Source: Kitasatospora purpeofusca (GTDB lineage: Bacteria > Actinomycetota > Actinomycetes > Streptomycetales > Streptomycetaceae). From it: 64,000 nt of DNA. Each line of letters starts with the position of its first letter. Within the stretch, counting starts at the first letter, position 1. Below are positions 16,810-24,917 of this stretch, piece after piece. A program made the position numbers and the translations under genes. The DNA is taken from positions 248,001-312,000 of the forward strand of contig NZ_JODS01000005.1 in assembly GCF_000718025.1 (NCBI RefSeq), in the 5' to 3' direction. The notes under the pieces were generated by a model. That model saw only the letters and a list, made by a program, of their open reading frames with translations. It was not told where the DNA came from and did not search any database.

Positions 16810-17724
16810 TCACTCGCTCCGGCTCGGCTCCGCCCGGAGCGCGTCGACGAACCCCAGGAGGCGTTCGTTGACCAGTTCGGGACGCTCCAGGTTGAGGCCG
16901 TGGCCGGCCCGCTCGACGATCTCGGCCCGGACGCCCGGGATCAGCGCGGTGACCCGCGCCAGCACCTGACGGGGCCGGAGCAGGGCGCTGCGCCGTCCGA
17001 GCAGGACGAGGACCGGCAGCCGGATCGAGCCCAGCTCCTCGTCGGTGAACGGCCGGGCCGCGGGGCGGGTGTTCGGCTTGTAGGTCCGCACGGCCAGCAT
17101 CAGCGGAGCGATCATCGCGGGCGGCGCGCCCAGGGCCGGATTGGCGAGCAGTCGCCCGAGGGCGGGGCGGAGCGGGCGCGGGGCGAGCATGCCGAACAGC
17201 CCGCCGATCATGTGCGCGTAGAACCGCGCGGGGACCTTCTCGATCCCGCCGGGGTCCAGCGGTGCGATCGAGGCGAGCCGGTCGGGTGCGTGCACGGCCT
17301 GGTTGAGGGCCAGCCATCCGCCGTAGGAGAGGCCGACCAGGTGGACGCGCTCCAGCCCCAGCCCGGCGAGGACCTCACCGAGCCAGGCCGCGTTCTCCGC
17401 CGGTCCGGCCGGTCCGGCCGCGACGGCGCGCTGCACGCTGCGGCCGGGGTCGTCCAGGGTGTCGATCGCGTAGACCGGGTGGTTCTCGCCCAGGGCGGCG
17501 ATCTGCGGGTACCAGTTGGAGGCGTGTCCGGCGTGGCCGTGCAGGAGCACGATCGGCTCGCCGGTCCGGGCCCCGCAGCGGTGGACGTGGACGGTGCCGT
17601 AGGCGGTTTCGACGTCCATTTCCTCGCGCGGGCCGGGCCAGAGCTCCATGGCGCGGTCGTACGCCGCCAGGAACTTCGCGCGGGCTTCCTCACTGACGAA
17701 ATGTCCGACACTCGCTCGGGTCAT
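16810..17724 (-). CDS. Alpha/beta hydrolase
   Basis: A 304-residue hydrolase with the oxyanion motif LLHGHAGHASNW, nucleophile GLSYGGW and C-terminal acid/histidine region (LPVLVLLGRRSALL, ERAGHGLNLERPELVN). The ATG at 17724 follows GGGAGGGG. It is divergent from a TetR-type gene with a palindrome between them, so it is probably the regulator's target. The substrate is unknown. Confidence 0.88.
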   Translation of the reverse strand: MTRASVGHFVSEEARAKFLAAYDRAMELWPGPREEMDVETAYGTVHVHRCGARTGEPIVLLHGHAGHASNWYPQIAALGENHPVYAIDTLDDPGRSVQRAVAAGPAGPAENAAWLGEVLAGLGLERVHLVGLSYGGWLALNQAVHAPDRLASIAPLDPGGIEKVPARFYAHMIGGLFGMLAPRPLRPALGRLLANPALGAPPAMIAPLMLAVRTYKPNTRPAARPFTDEELGSIRLPVLVLLGRRSALLRPRQVLARVTALIPGVRAEIVERAGHGLNLERPELVNERLLGFVDALRAEPSRSE

Positions 17725-17757
17725 AACCCCTCCCGGTACGCAGAACCGCAGGATTTG

Positions 17758-17775
17758 ATGGTATGTTTGTACCAT
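17758..17775. promoter_or_regulatory. TetR-type operator between divergent genes
   Basis: Perfect inverted repeat ATGGTA-TGTTTG-TACCAT midway between the hydrolase start (17724) and the TetR start (17798). Position and symmetry fit autoregulation plus control of the hydrolase. Confidence 0.65.
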
Positions 17776-17797
17776 AAAAACGTTCGAGAGGAACCCG

Positions 17798-18403
17798 ATG
17801 CCGAAGCTGGTCGACCATGACGAGCGCCGGGCCCAGATCGTCGACGCCCTGCTCCGCACGGCCGCCGACACCGGGCTGCACGCCGTCACCATGCGGTCCG
17901 TCGCCGTCGAGGCGGGCATCTCGGTGCGGCTGGTGCAGTACTACTTCGACACCAAGGAGCAGCTGCTGCTCGCCGCGGTCAACCGCCTGACGACCCGCAT
18001 GGGCGAACGGGTCCGCGACCGGGTGCGGGCCACCGGCCCGTCACCCACCCCGCGCGACATCGTCGAGGCGGTGCTGCTCGAAGCCGTCCCCACCGACGAG
18101 GAGAGCCGGGTCTTCCACCTCGTCCACACCGAGTACGCGGTGCTCTCCGTCACCGACACCGCCCTCGGCGGCCGGGACTTCCTCGCGGCACCGGACGAGA
18201 TGGAGGCGTTCCTCGTCGGGCAGCTCGAGGCCGCCCAGCGGTCCGGGGCCACCGACCCGCACCTGGACGCCCGGCAGGAGGCCGCCGTCATGCTCGCCGC
18301 CTCCGCCGGCCTCGGCCTGAGCGTCCTGCTCGGCCAGCGCACCCCGGAGGACGCGATCGCCACCCTCCGCTACCACCTGGGCCGTCTCTTCCCCGCCTCC
18401 TGA
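17798..18403 (+). CDS. TetR-family transcriptional regulator
   Basis: A 201-residue protein. The N-terminal HTH (RRAQIVDALLRTAADTGLHAVTMRSVAVEAGISVRLVQYYFDTKEQLL) is followed by a ligand-binding domain with a TetR_C-like 'RVFHLVHTEYAVLSVTD' region. GAGAGGAA precedes the ATG. It is divergently transcribed from the alpha/beta hydrolase with a shared palindrome, so it probably represses both. Confidence 0.9.
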   Translation: MPKLVDHDERRAQIVDALLRTAADTGLHAVTMRSVAVEAGISVRLVQYYFDTKEQLLLAAVNRLTTRMGERVRDRVRATGPSPTPRDIVEAVLLEAVPTDEESRVFHLVHTEYAVLSVTDTALGGRDFLAAPDEMEAFLVGQLEAAQRSGATDPHLDARQEAAVMLAASAGLGLSVLLGQRTPEDAIATLRYHLGRLFPAS

Positions 18404-18414
18404 GCCCGCCGGCC

Positions 18415-18466
18415 CGGGCTGACTGTCGGCGGAGCGGCCGCGGCCGCTCCGCCGACAGTCAGCCCG
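18415..18466. terminator. 52-base perfect palindrome, bidirectional terminator
   Basis: Two perfect 26-base arms without any loop, centred between 18440 and 18441. It fills the gap between the convergent TetR gene (ends 18403) and peptidase gene (ends 18470). It ends three bases beyond the peptidase stop. It should fold strongly in either transcript; there is no T-run. Confidence 0.8.
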
Positions 18467-18469
18467 CGG

Positions 18470-20008
18470 TCAGCCGGCGGCGGGGACCGGGTCCGGGGCG
18501 CAGCCGAGGTCCCGGGCCGGCAGGGTGCCGGTGGCCAGGAACCGGTCGGCGGCGGCGACCGCGCAGGAGGGGGTGGAGCGGTCGTAGGCGCCGTGGTTGC
18601 CGCCGTCGACGGTGACCATGCGCGCCCGCTCGCCGAGGGTCGCCCGCATCTCCAGGGCGCCGGTCAGAGGGGTCGCCGGGTCGCGCTCGGTCTGGAGCAG
18701 CAGGATGTTCGCGGGGCCCCGGTCGGTGATCCGGACGGCGGGCTCGACCGGGTCCGGCCAGAACGCGCAGGGCCAGATGTTGGCGCCCATGCCGGCCACG
18801 ATCGGGTTCCGCAGCCGGCTCTCGGCGACGGCCCGCCGGTAGTGGCCGAGGTCGCGCGGCGCCGGGGTGTCGCCGCAGAGCACGGCCGTCAGCGCGGCCA
18901 CGTCGTTGTCCTCCGGGATGCCCGGGGTGCCCTTCGCCAGCCACCAGTACGGGACCGGTCCGGCGCCGCCGTCGGCGAGGAAGCGCCACCAGTCGGCGAT
19001 CTCCTGGAACAGCGCGGTGTGGTACGAGTCCAGCCGGTAGAGCGTGCGCCACAGGTTGCCGTTGACCGGTCCGGCCACCGGGTGGACCACCGGCGTCCGG
19101 TCCAGCTCCGCCGCCAGGGCCAGGTAGTTGGCGCGGACGGCCGCCGGGGTGGCACCGAAGCGCAGGGTGCTGTCCCGCTCGGCCGCCCAGCGGGCGAAGT
19201 CCTCGAAGCGCAGCTCGCTCGCGCGGTCCCAGCCGGCCAGCCGGTCCTGCCAGGTGACGTTGGGGCTGACACTGCCGTCCAGCACGAAACGGTCGGTCCG
19301 CCCCGGGAACAGCTCGGCGTAGACGACGCCCAGGTAGGTGCCGTAGGACGCGGCGCGGTAGGAGATCCTCGGCTCGCCGAGCGCGGCCCGGATCCGGTCC
19401 AGGTCGCGTGCCGTGTTGGCGGTGGTCAGATGGCGGATCCGGTCGCCGTTGCGGGCCAGGCAGTCGCGCGCCAGGTCACGGGCGAACCGCACGTTGGGGG
19501 CGATCGAGCCGTCCGGCGCGGGGAACGGGAACACCAGCTCGTACGGCACCTCGGCGGCCGTCCGCCCGCAGCTGACCGGGGTGCTGCGGCCGACCCCGCG
19601 CGGGTCGAAGCCCACCAGGTCGTAGCGGTCCAGCACTTCCTGCGGGTAGCCGGACTCCTGGGCGCTCGGCAGGTGCAGGCTCGCCACCCCGGGGCCGCCG
19701 CCGTTGTGGACCAGGATCCCGCGGCGCAGCCCCGGCTTGGCAGTGGGGAGCCTGGACACCGCGATCTCGACGGTCCGCCCACGCGGCTCCCGGTAGTCCA
19801 GCGGCACCTTCAGGGTGGTGCAGCGCAGCCGGGGGTCCACCGGGGCGCCGGACGGGTCGGCGGGGCAGTCGGTCCAGACCAGGGGCGCGGTGGGCCGCGT
19901 CGGCACGGCTTCGGCTGCACCGGCGCCGGTGGTCGCCCCGGCGAGGGCCAGGGCGAGCGCGGCACCGACGGTTCTCAGCGGGCCGGTGGGTCGTAATCTC
20001 CTCAACAT
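18470..20008 (-). CDS. Secreted alpha/beta-hydrolase, tripeptidyl-aminopeptidase-like
   Basis: A 512-residue protein with a Sec signal (LRTVGAALALALAGATTGAGA). The catalytic fold shows HNGGGPGVAS (oxyanion), DLVGFDPRGVGRSTP, RAASYGTYLG (serine nucleophile; the first glycine of GxSxG is alanine), LLLQTERDPATPL (acid) and TVDGGNHGAYD (histidine). A C-terminal TAP-like domain is present. It is related to Streptomyces proline/tripeptidyl aminopeptidases (family S33). The ATG lies only two bases from the predicted transcription start, so the mRNA is probably leaderless. Confidence 0.88.
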   Translation of the reverse strand: MLRRLRPTGPLRTVGAALALALAGATTGAGAAEAVPTRPTAPLVWTDCPADPSGAPVDPRLRCTTLKVPLDYREPRGRTVEIAVSRLPTAKPGLRRGILVHNGGGPGVASLHLPSAQESGYPQEVLDRYDLVGFDPRGVGRSTPVSCGRTAAEVPYELVFPFPAPDGSIAPNVRFARDLARDCLARNGDRIRHLTTANTARDLDRIRAALGEPRISYRAASYGTYLGVVYAELFPGRTDRFVLDGSVSPNVTWQDRLAGWDRASELRFEDFARWAAERDSTLRFGATPAAVRANYLALAAELDRTPVVHPVAGPVNGNLWRTLYRLDSYHTALFQEIADWWRFLADGGAGPVPYWWLAKGTPGIPEDNDVAALTAVLCGDTPAPRDLGHYRRAVAESRLRNPIVAGMGANIWPCAFWPDPVEPAVRITDRGPANILLLQTERDPATPLTGALEMRATLGERARMVTVDGGNHGAYDRSTPSCAVAAADRFLATGTLPARDLGCAPDPVPAAG

Positions 20009-20045
20009 GGGTCTGGACCATAGGGAGGCCGCCGCCGGGTGTCAT
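20009..20045 (-). promoter_or_regulatory. Strong promoter for leaderless mRNA, overlapped by a TGGTCCAGACC element
   Basis: On the minus strand, ATGACA (20045-20040, five of six of the -35 consensus), a 17-base spacer, then TATGGT (20022-20017). The expected start point is about 20010, two bases before the ATG. The sequence TGGTCCAGACCC (20020-20009) overlaps the -10 box and start, resembling the palindromes in the gene cluster further right. Confidence 0.6.
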
Positions 20046-20080
20046 CCCCCCGTGGTGGTACGGACCACCGGCCGTGCTGA

Positions 20081-20776
20081 TCAGTCGTTCGGGCCGGAGG
20101 CCGGGCGGGGCGTCCGGACCAGGCCGGTCTGGTAGGCGAGGGCGACCAGCTGGGCGCGGTCGCGGGCGTCGAGCTTGGACATCGCCCGGTGGATGTGGGT
20201 GCGCACCGTGAACGGGCTGACGTACATCCGGGCGGCGATCTCCTCGTTGCTGAGGCCGGTGGCGGCCATGGCCATCACCTCGCGCTCCCGGGCGGTCAGG
20301 GCGGCCAGCCGTTCGGGGGCGGCGGCCGGGGCCCCGGCCGGGTCGGGCTGGGCGAGCAGGCGGTCGATGACGGCGCGGGTGGCGGCGGCCGACAGCAGCG
20401 GCTCGCCGGCGGCGACCCGGCGCAGGGCGGCAAGCAGTTCGGTGGGTTCGGCGTCCTTGCCGAGGAAGCCGCCGGCGCCGGCGCGCAGGGCCTGGGCCAC
20501 GTACTCGTCGATCTCGAAGGTGGTGAGGATGAGCACCCGGGTGCCGGCGAGGTCGGGGTCGCCGCAGATGGCGGCGGTGGCGGAGAGGCCGTCGACGCCG
20601 GGCATCCGGATGTCCATCAGGACCACGTCCGGGCGGGTGGCCCGGGCCAGTTCGACCGCCTCCCGGCCGTCGGCGGCCTCGCCGACCACCTCCATGTCGT
20701 CCTCGGCGTCGATGAGGACGCGGAAGGCGCCGCGCAGCAGGGCCTGGTCGTCGGCGAGCAGTACTCGGATGGTCAC
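20081..20776 (-). CDS. LuxR/NarL-type response regulator
   Basis: A 231-residue regulator with a receiver domain (LLADDQALLRGAF, phospho-acceptor D55 in VLMDIRMPG) and a C-terminal LuxR HTH (LTAREREVMAMAATGLSNEEIAARMYVSPFTVRTHIHRAMSKL). GAGAGGAA precedes its GTG. Its start overlaps the kinase stop by four bases (GTGA), so the two are translationally coupled. A shared dyad suggests that it controls its own operon and the MMPL gene. Confidence 0.93.
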   Translation of the reverse strand: MTIRVLLADDQALLRGAFRVLIDAEDDMEVVGEAADGREAVELARATRPDVVLMDIRMPGVDGLSATAAICGDPDLAGTRVLILTTFEIDEYVAQALRAGAGGFLGKDAEPTELLAALRRVAAGEPLLSAAATRAVIDRLLAQPDPAGAPAAAPERLAALTAREREVMAMAATGLSNEEIAARMYVSPFTVRTHIHRAMSKLDARDRAQLVALAYQTGLVRTPRPASGPND

Positions 20777-21972
20777 GCGGGTTCCTCTCGGGCTGCTGTG
20801 CGCAGGGGCAGTTCGGCGGAGACCAGGAAGCCGCCGCCGGGCCGGCGGTCGGCGGTGAGGCGTCCGCCCACGGCGGCGGCGCGCTCGCGCATGCCGATCA
20901 GGCCGAAGCCGCCGCCGGCCGGGGCGCACGCGGGCGGGACCGGGCGCGGCGGGCGGTCGTTGGCGACGGTCAGCAGGAACCGGCCGCCGGAGTAGGTCAG
21001 GGTGACGTCGGCGGCGCTGCCGGCGGCGTGCTTGGCCACATTGGTCAGGGATTCCTGGAGGATCCGGTAGGCGGTGAGGTCGACGCCCGGGGAGAGCCGC
21101 TGCCGCTCCCCCTCGACGGTGAGCCGGACCGGCAGCCCGGCGCGTTCGAAGGCGTCGACGAGGTCGGGCAGCCGGTCCAGGCCGGGGGCCGGTTCGAGCG
21201 GGGCCTCCGGGTCGTCGGCGCGGCGCAGCAGGCCGACGGTGGCCTTGAGCTCGCGCAGCGCGGAGCCGGTGGCGTCGGTCAGGTGGCTGAGCATCTCGCG
21301 GGCCTGGGCGGGGTTGCGGTCGAGCAGGTGGACGGCGATCCCGGCCTGGGCGTTGGCGAGCGCGATGTGGTGCGCGACGACGTCGTGCAGGTCGCGGGCG
21401 ATCCGGATGCGTTCGTCGGCGACCCGGCGGCGGGCCTCCTCCTCGCGGGTGCGCTCGGCCCGTTCGGCGCGTTCCTCGATGGCGGCCAGGTGGGCGCGGC
21501 GGGTGCGGACCGAGTCGCCGATGGCGCCGGGCAGCAGGATCCAGGCGACGAAGCCGATCCGGGCGCCGATCGGAGCACCGGGTTCGGCGACGAACGTGGC
21601 GCCGGTGAGCAGCACGGCCGCGACGGCGGTGGCGATGCGCGCGGTGGTGCGGTCGGTGTGGACCGCGAGCACGTAGAGCCCGACGATCAGCGGGGCGACC
21701 AGTCCGACGTTGAGCTGGGTCGCGACGAAGCAGATGGCCAGGGCGCAGGCGAAGGTGATCCCGAACAGTGCGCGGGGGTGGCTGCGGTGCAGGAGGACGG
21801 CGGCGCTGGAGACGACGGCCAGGGCCAGCGCGGGCGGGTTGGGCTCCAGGTGGTTGCCGAGGCGGTCGACGGTGGTGGTGCCGGCGGTGGCGGTGAAGAC
21901 ACCGAGCACGAGCAGCGCGTCGAGCAGGCGGGGGTAGCGGCGGCGGACGCGGCGCGGCCAGGTGTCGGTCAT
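20773..21972 (-). CDS. Sensor histidine kinase (HisKA_3 type)
   Basis: A 399-residue kinase. Several transmembrane segments occupy residues about 18-150. A dimerisation helix follows with phospho-accepting H196 in RIARDLHDVVAHH, then an HATPase domain ending GGGFGLIGMRERAAAVGG. It partners the overlapping response regulator. The signal is unknown; the sensing part is almost entirely membrane-embedded, which is common in kinases that detect membrane or envelope stress. Confidence 0.92.
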   Translation of the reverse strand: MTDTWPRRVRRRYPRLLDALLVLGVFTATAGTTTVDRLGNHLEPNPPALALAVVSSAAVLLHRSHPRALFGITFACALAICFVATQLNVGLVAPLIVGLYVLAVHTDRTTARIATAVAAVLLTGATFVAEPGAPIGARIGFVAWILLPGAIGDSVRTRRAHLAAIEERAERAERTREEEARRRVADERIRIARDLHDVVAHHIALANAQAGIAVHLLDRNPAQAREMLSHLTDATGSALRELKATVGLLRRADDPEAPLEPAPGLDRLPDLVDAFERAGLPVRLTVEGERQRLSPGVDLTAYRILQESLTNVAKHAAGSAADVTLTYSGGRFLLTVANDRPPRPVPPACAPAGGGFGLIGMRERAAAVGGRLTADRRPGGGFLVSAELPLRTAAREEPA

Positions 21973-22040
21973 GCTCGGTTCTCCACGGGCCCGGACGGTT
22001 CGGCGGGGGGACGGGCGGTTCGGCGGGTGCCGTGCGGCGG

Positions 22041-22058
22041 GTACTGCGGATGCAGTAC
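22041..22058. promoter_or_regulatory. Perfect dyad upstream of the two-component operon
   Basis: GTACTGC-GGAT-GCAGTAC, about 70 bases upstream of the kinase start. A near copy (TACTGC-GGAC-GCAGCA) lies upstream of the adjacent MMPL gene at 24606. Both probably bind the response regulator encoded here. Confidence 0.6.
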
Positions 22059-22149
22059 CGGGTCATGCGGTTCGACTACGGTTCGGCAGTGGTGTTCGTC
22101 CACGGTTCGTACCATTTTGACCGGTCGGGTGCGCCGGCCGGAACGCGGG

Positions 22150-22192
22150 CCGCCCCGCCGCGGTCCCGGGGAGAGGGATCGCGGCGGGGCGG
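22150..22192. terminator. Hairpin after the MMPL gene
   Basis: Perfect 13-base arms (CCGCCCCGCCGCG / CGCGGCGGGGCGG) with a 17-base loop, starting 5 bases beyond the MMPL stop at 22198. Confidence 0.65.
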
Positions 22193-22197
22193 GGTAC

Positions 22198-24441
22198 TCA
22201 GACGCCGACCGAGTGGCGGGCCCGTTCGGTACCGCTCCCGTCGCTGCCGGTCCCGTCGCCGGGGGCGGCGGGGAGCGGGGGCTCGGTCCGGAGGTTGGCG
22301 CCCTCGACGTCGATGTCGGGGACGATCCGCTCCAACGGGCGCGGCAGCCACCAGGCGCGGCGGCCGAGCAGGGCGAGGGTGGCCGGGACGATCGCCATCC
22401 GGACCACGAAGGCGTCGAAGGCGACGGCGGCGGCCAGGCCGAAGCCCATCATCTTGATCATCGGCTCGTTCATGCCGATGAAGCCGGCGAAGACGCTGAT
22501 CATGATGAGCGCGGCGGCGGTGACCACCCGGGCGTTGTACCGGAAGCCGGTGACCACGGCCTCGCCGGGTTCCTCGCCGTGCACATAGGCCTCGCGGATC
22601 CGGGTGACCAGGAAGACCTCGTAGTCCATGGCCAGGCCGAACACCACACCGATCATGAAGATCGGCATCATGCTCATCACCGGGCCGGTCTGCTCGATCC
22701 CGATCAGCTCGGCCAGCCAGCCCCACTGGAAGACCGCGACGACGGCGCCGAGCGCGGCGGCCACCGAGAGCAGGAATCCGGCGGCGGCCTTGAGCGGGAC
22801 GAGCACCGAGCGGAAGACCACCAGCAGCAGCACCACGGCGAGGCCGACGACCACCGCGAGGTAGGGCAGCAGCGCGTCGTTCAGTTTCTGCGAGACGTCG
22901 ATGTTCATCGCCGTCGGACCGCTGACCAGGACCGTCGCGCCGGTGGCGGACTTGAGGCCCGGTGCCTTGTCACGGATGGCGTGGACCAGGTCGGTGGTCG
23001 CCGCCTCGCTCGGTCCGGTGGCCGGCATGGCGGTCACGAGGGCGGTGTCCCCGGCCTGGTTGAACGCCGCCGGGGTGACGGCGACCACGCCGGGCAGGCC
23101 CTTCACGGCGTCGCCGACCTGCTGGGCGGCGGCCTTCGGGTCGGGCACGCCCTTGGCGTCGACCAGCAGGGTCAGCGGGCCGTTGAAGCCCGGACCGAAG
23201 CCCTCGGAGAGGTGGTCGTAGGCGCGGCGCTGGGTGGTGGAGGTGGGCTTCGCCTCGTCGCCCGGCAGGCCGAGCCGCAGGTCGAGGGCGGGCAGCGCGA
23301 GCACGCCCAGCCCGATCACGCCGCCGACCAGGACGGCGACCGGGCGCCGCAGCACGAACCGGGCCCAGCGGGTGCCGCCGTTGGGGCGGGCGGTGGCGCC
23401 CGCAGCGGCGCGGCCCCGCTTGCGGAGCTTGCGCGGCAGCACCCGCGGACCGATGAAGCCGAGCAGCGCGGGGACCAGGGTGAGCGCCACCAGGACGGCG
23501 ATCACCACGGTGCCGGCCGCCGCGAGGCCCATCTTGGCCAGCAGCGGGATGCCCACCACGGAGAGCCCGGCCAGCGCGATGATCACGGTGAGCCCGGCGA
23601 ACACCACGGCCGACCCGGCCGTGCCGACGGCCCGTCCGGCGGCCTCCTTGGGCGCGTACCCGTCGAGCAGCTCGGCGCGGTAGCGGGAGACGATGAAGAC
23701 CGCGTAGTCGATGCCGACGGCGAGGCCCAGCATCATCGCCAGCGTGCTGGTGGTGCTGGACAGGCCGAGCACACTGCCGAGCCCGGTGATCAGCGCGATG
23801 CCGAGGCCGACGCCGATCACCGCGGTGAGCAGCGGGAGTCCGGCGGCCAGCAGCGAGCCGAAGGTGATCACCAGGACGACGGCCGATATCGCCATGCCGA
23901 TCGCCTCGGCGGAACCGCCCGCCTCGCCGCCGGCCATCAGGGCCGTGCCGCCGATGTCCACGGTGAGGCCGGCGTCCCGCGCGTGCTGGGCGGCCTGCTC
24001 CAGGGCGTCGGTGGCCCCGGTGGAGACCTTGCCGGGCTTGGCGTCGTAGCTGATCGTCGCGTAGGCGGTGGTGCCGTCCTGGGAGACGGCGCCGGTCTTG
24101 AACGGTCCGGCGGCTCCGACGACCTGCTCGCCGTGGGCGAGCTCGGCGACCGTCTTCTCGACCGTCTGCTGGTTCTCGGTGGCGGTGATCTTCTGGCCGG
24201 ACGGCGCGACGAAGACGATCCGGGCCGAGGCACCGTCGGACATCGCGCCGGGGAAGCGCTCGTCCATGAGGTCGAAGGCCTTCTGCGCCTCGGTGCCGGG
24301 CATGGCGAAGCCGTCGTCGGGGGCGGCGGGCGCCTTGGCGGCCAGCACCCCCACGGCGGCCAGCAGGGCGACCCAGAGCAGGGTCACCAGTCGGCGCCTG
24401 AGGAAGGACCATCGGCCCAGGCGGTACAGGAAAGTGGCCAC
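22198..24441 (-). CDS. MMPL-family RND transporter
   Basis: A 747-residue exporter with two similar halves, each a periplasmic loop followed by membrane helices. The first half has the conserved GLAVGIDYAVFIVSRYR and the second GLAMDYEVFLVTRIREAY. MMPL proteins export lipids, polyketides or toxic amphiphiles using proton force. The GTG at 24441 is preceded by AAGGAG at a rather long spacing. The neighbouring kinase/regulator pair and the shared dyad indicate induced expression. Confidence 0.92.
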   Translation of the reverse strand: MATFLYRLGRWSFLRRRLVTLLWVALLAAVGVLAAKAPAAPDDGFAMPGTEAQKAFDLMDERFPGAMSDGASARIVFVAPSGQKITATENQQTVEKTVAELAHGEQVVGAAGPFKTGAVSQDGTTAYATISYDAKPGKVSTGATDALEQAAQHARDAGLTVDIGGTALMAGGEAGGSAEAIGMAISAVVLVITFGSLLAAGLPLLTAVIGVGLGIALITGLGSVLGLSSTTSTLAMMLGLAVGIDYAVFIVSRYRAELLDGYAPKEAAGRAVGTAGSAVVFAGLTVIIALAGLSVVGIPLLAKMGLAAAGTVVIAVLVALTLVPALLGFIGPRVLPRKLRKRGRAAAGATARPNGGTRWARFVLRRPVAVLVGGVIGLGVLALPALDLRLGLPGDEAKPTSTTQRRAYDHLSEGFGPGFNGPLTLLVDAKGVPDPKAAAQQVGDAVKGLPGVVAVTPAAFNQAGDTALVTAMPATGPSEAATTDLVHAIRDKAPGLKSATGATVLVSGPTAMNIDVSQKLNDALLPYLAVVVGLAVVLLLVVFRSVLVPLKAAAGFLLSVAAALGAVVAVFQWGWLAELIGIEQTGPVMSMMPIFMIGVVFGLAMDYEVFLVTRIREAYVHGEEPGEAVVTGFRYNARVVTAAALIMISVFAGFIGMNEPMIKMMGFGLAAAVAFDAFVVRMAIVPATLALLGRRAWWLPRPLERIVPDIDVEGANLRTEPPLPAAPGDGTGSDGSGTERARHSVGV

Positions 24442-24917
24442 GGGAGAGCGGACTCCTTCGGGTGTCGGACGTCGGCGTTGGACGGCGGGCGTTGGACGGC
24501 GAACGGGAGCGCTGCCCGGCCGTCGCGGCCAGGGGCTCCCGGAGCATGGCCATCCTGCGTCGGCGGGCGTCTCGTCGGCGTCGGCCCTGCGCAGGCATTC
24601 CGGACTACTGCGGACGCAGCAGGACGACCCGGACGGCGTAGTGCCCGCAGCGCGTCGGCGGCCGTCCGGCTCCGACCTGCGGCCGAGGGGGCGGCCACCG
24701 GGGTCGGGGTGCAGGGTGCGGGGTTCGCCCGGGGCAGCCGGGTCACCCGGGCGGGGGTACGGACGGGCCGCGTCCCGACCGGCGAAGTAGCGTGATGTGC
24801 CTGGACCGGACGTTTTGCACCGGTTCGTCCAGACCTGTCCGTCACCGGTGACCGGGAAGCCCGCGGGCCCCCGGAACACCGCCCGTCCGCAGCTCGACCC
24901 GCTGCCGGAGGTGGCCC
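24442..24917. other. Divergent promoter region
   Basis: No gene seen between the MMPL exporter and the DegT aminotransferase. It contains the second copy of the two-component dyad (24606-24621). Near 24825-24836 is a weak TGGTCYAGACCA-like element (TCGTCCAGACCT). Confidence 0.4.
24606..24621. promoter_or_regulatory. Second copy of the TACTGCGGAYGCAG dyad, upstream of the MMPL gene
   Basis: TACTGC-GGAC-GCAGCA, sharing TACTGCGGAYGCAG with the site at 22041. It lies about 165 bases upstream of the MMPL start. Confidence 0.5.

Noticed and set aside
16283..16969. Plus-strand open frame in the gap before the hydrolase
   Set aside because: Good third-position GC but no family resemblance, no ribosome binding site, biased composition, and the end overlaps a clear gene on the other strand.
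21028..24795. Very long plus-strand open frame (over 1200 codons)
   Set aside because: It is the antisense shadow of the kinase and MMPL genes; the translation is Gly/Arg/Asp/His-rich with no domain.
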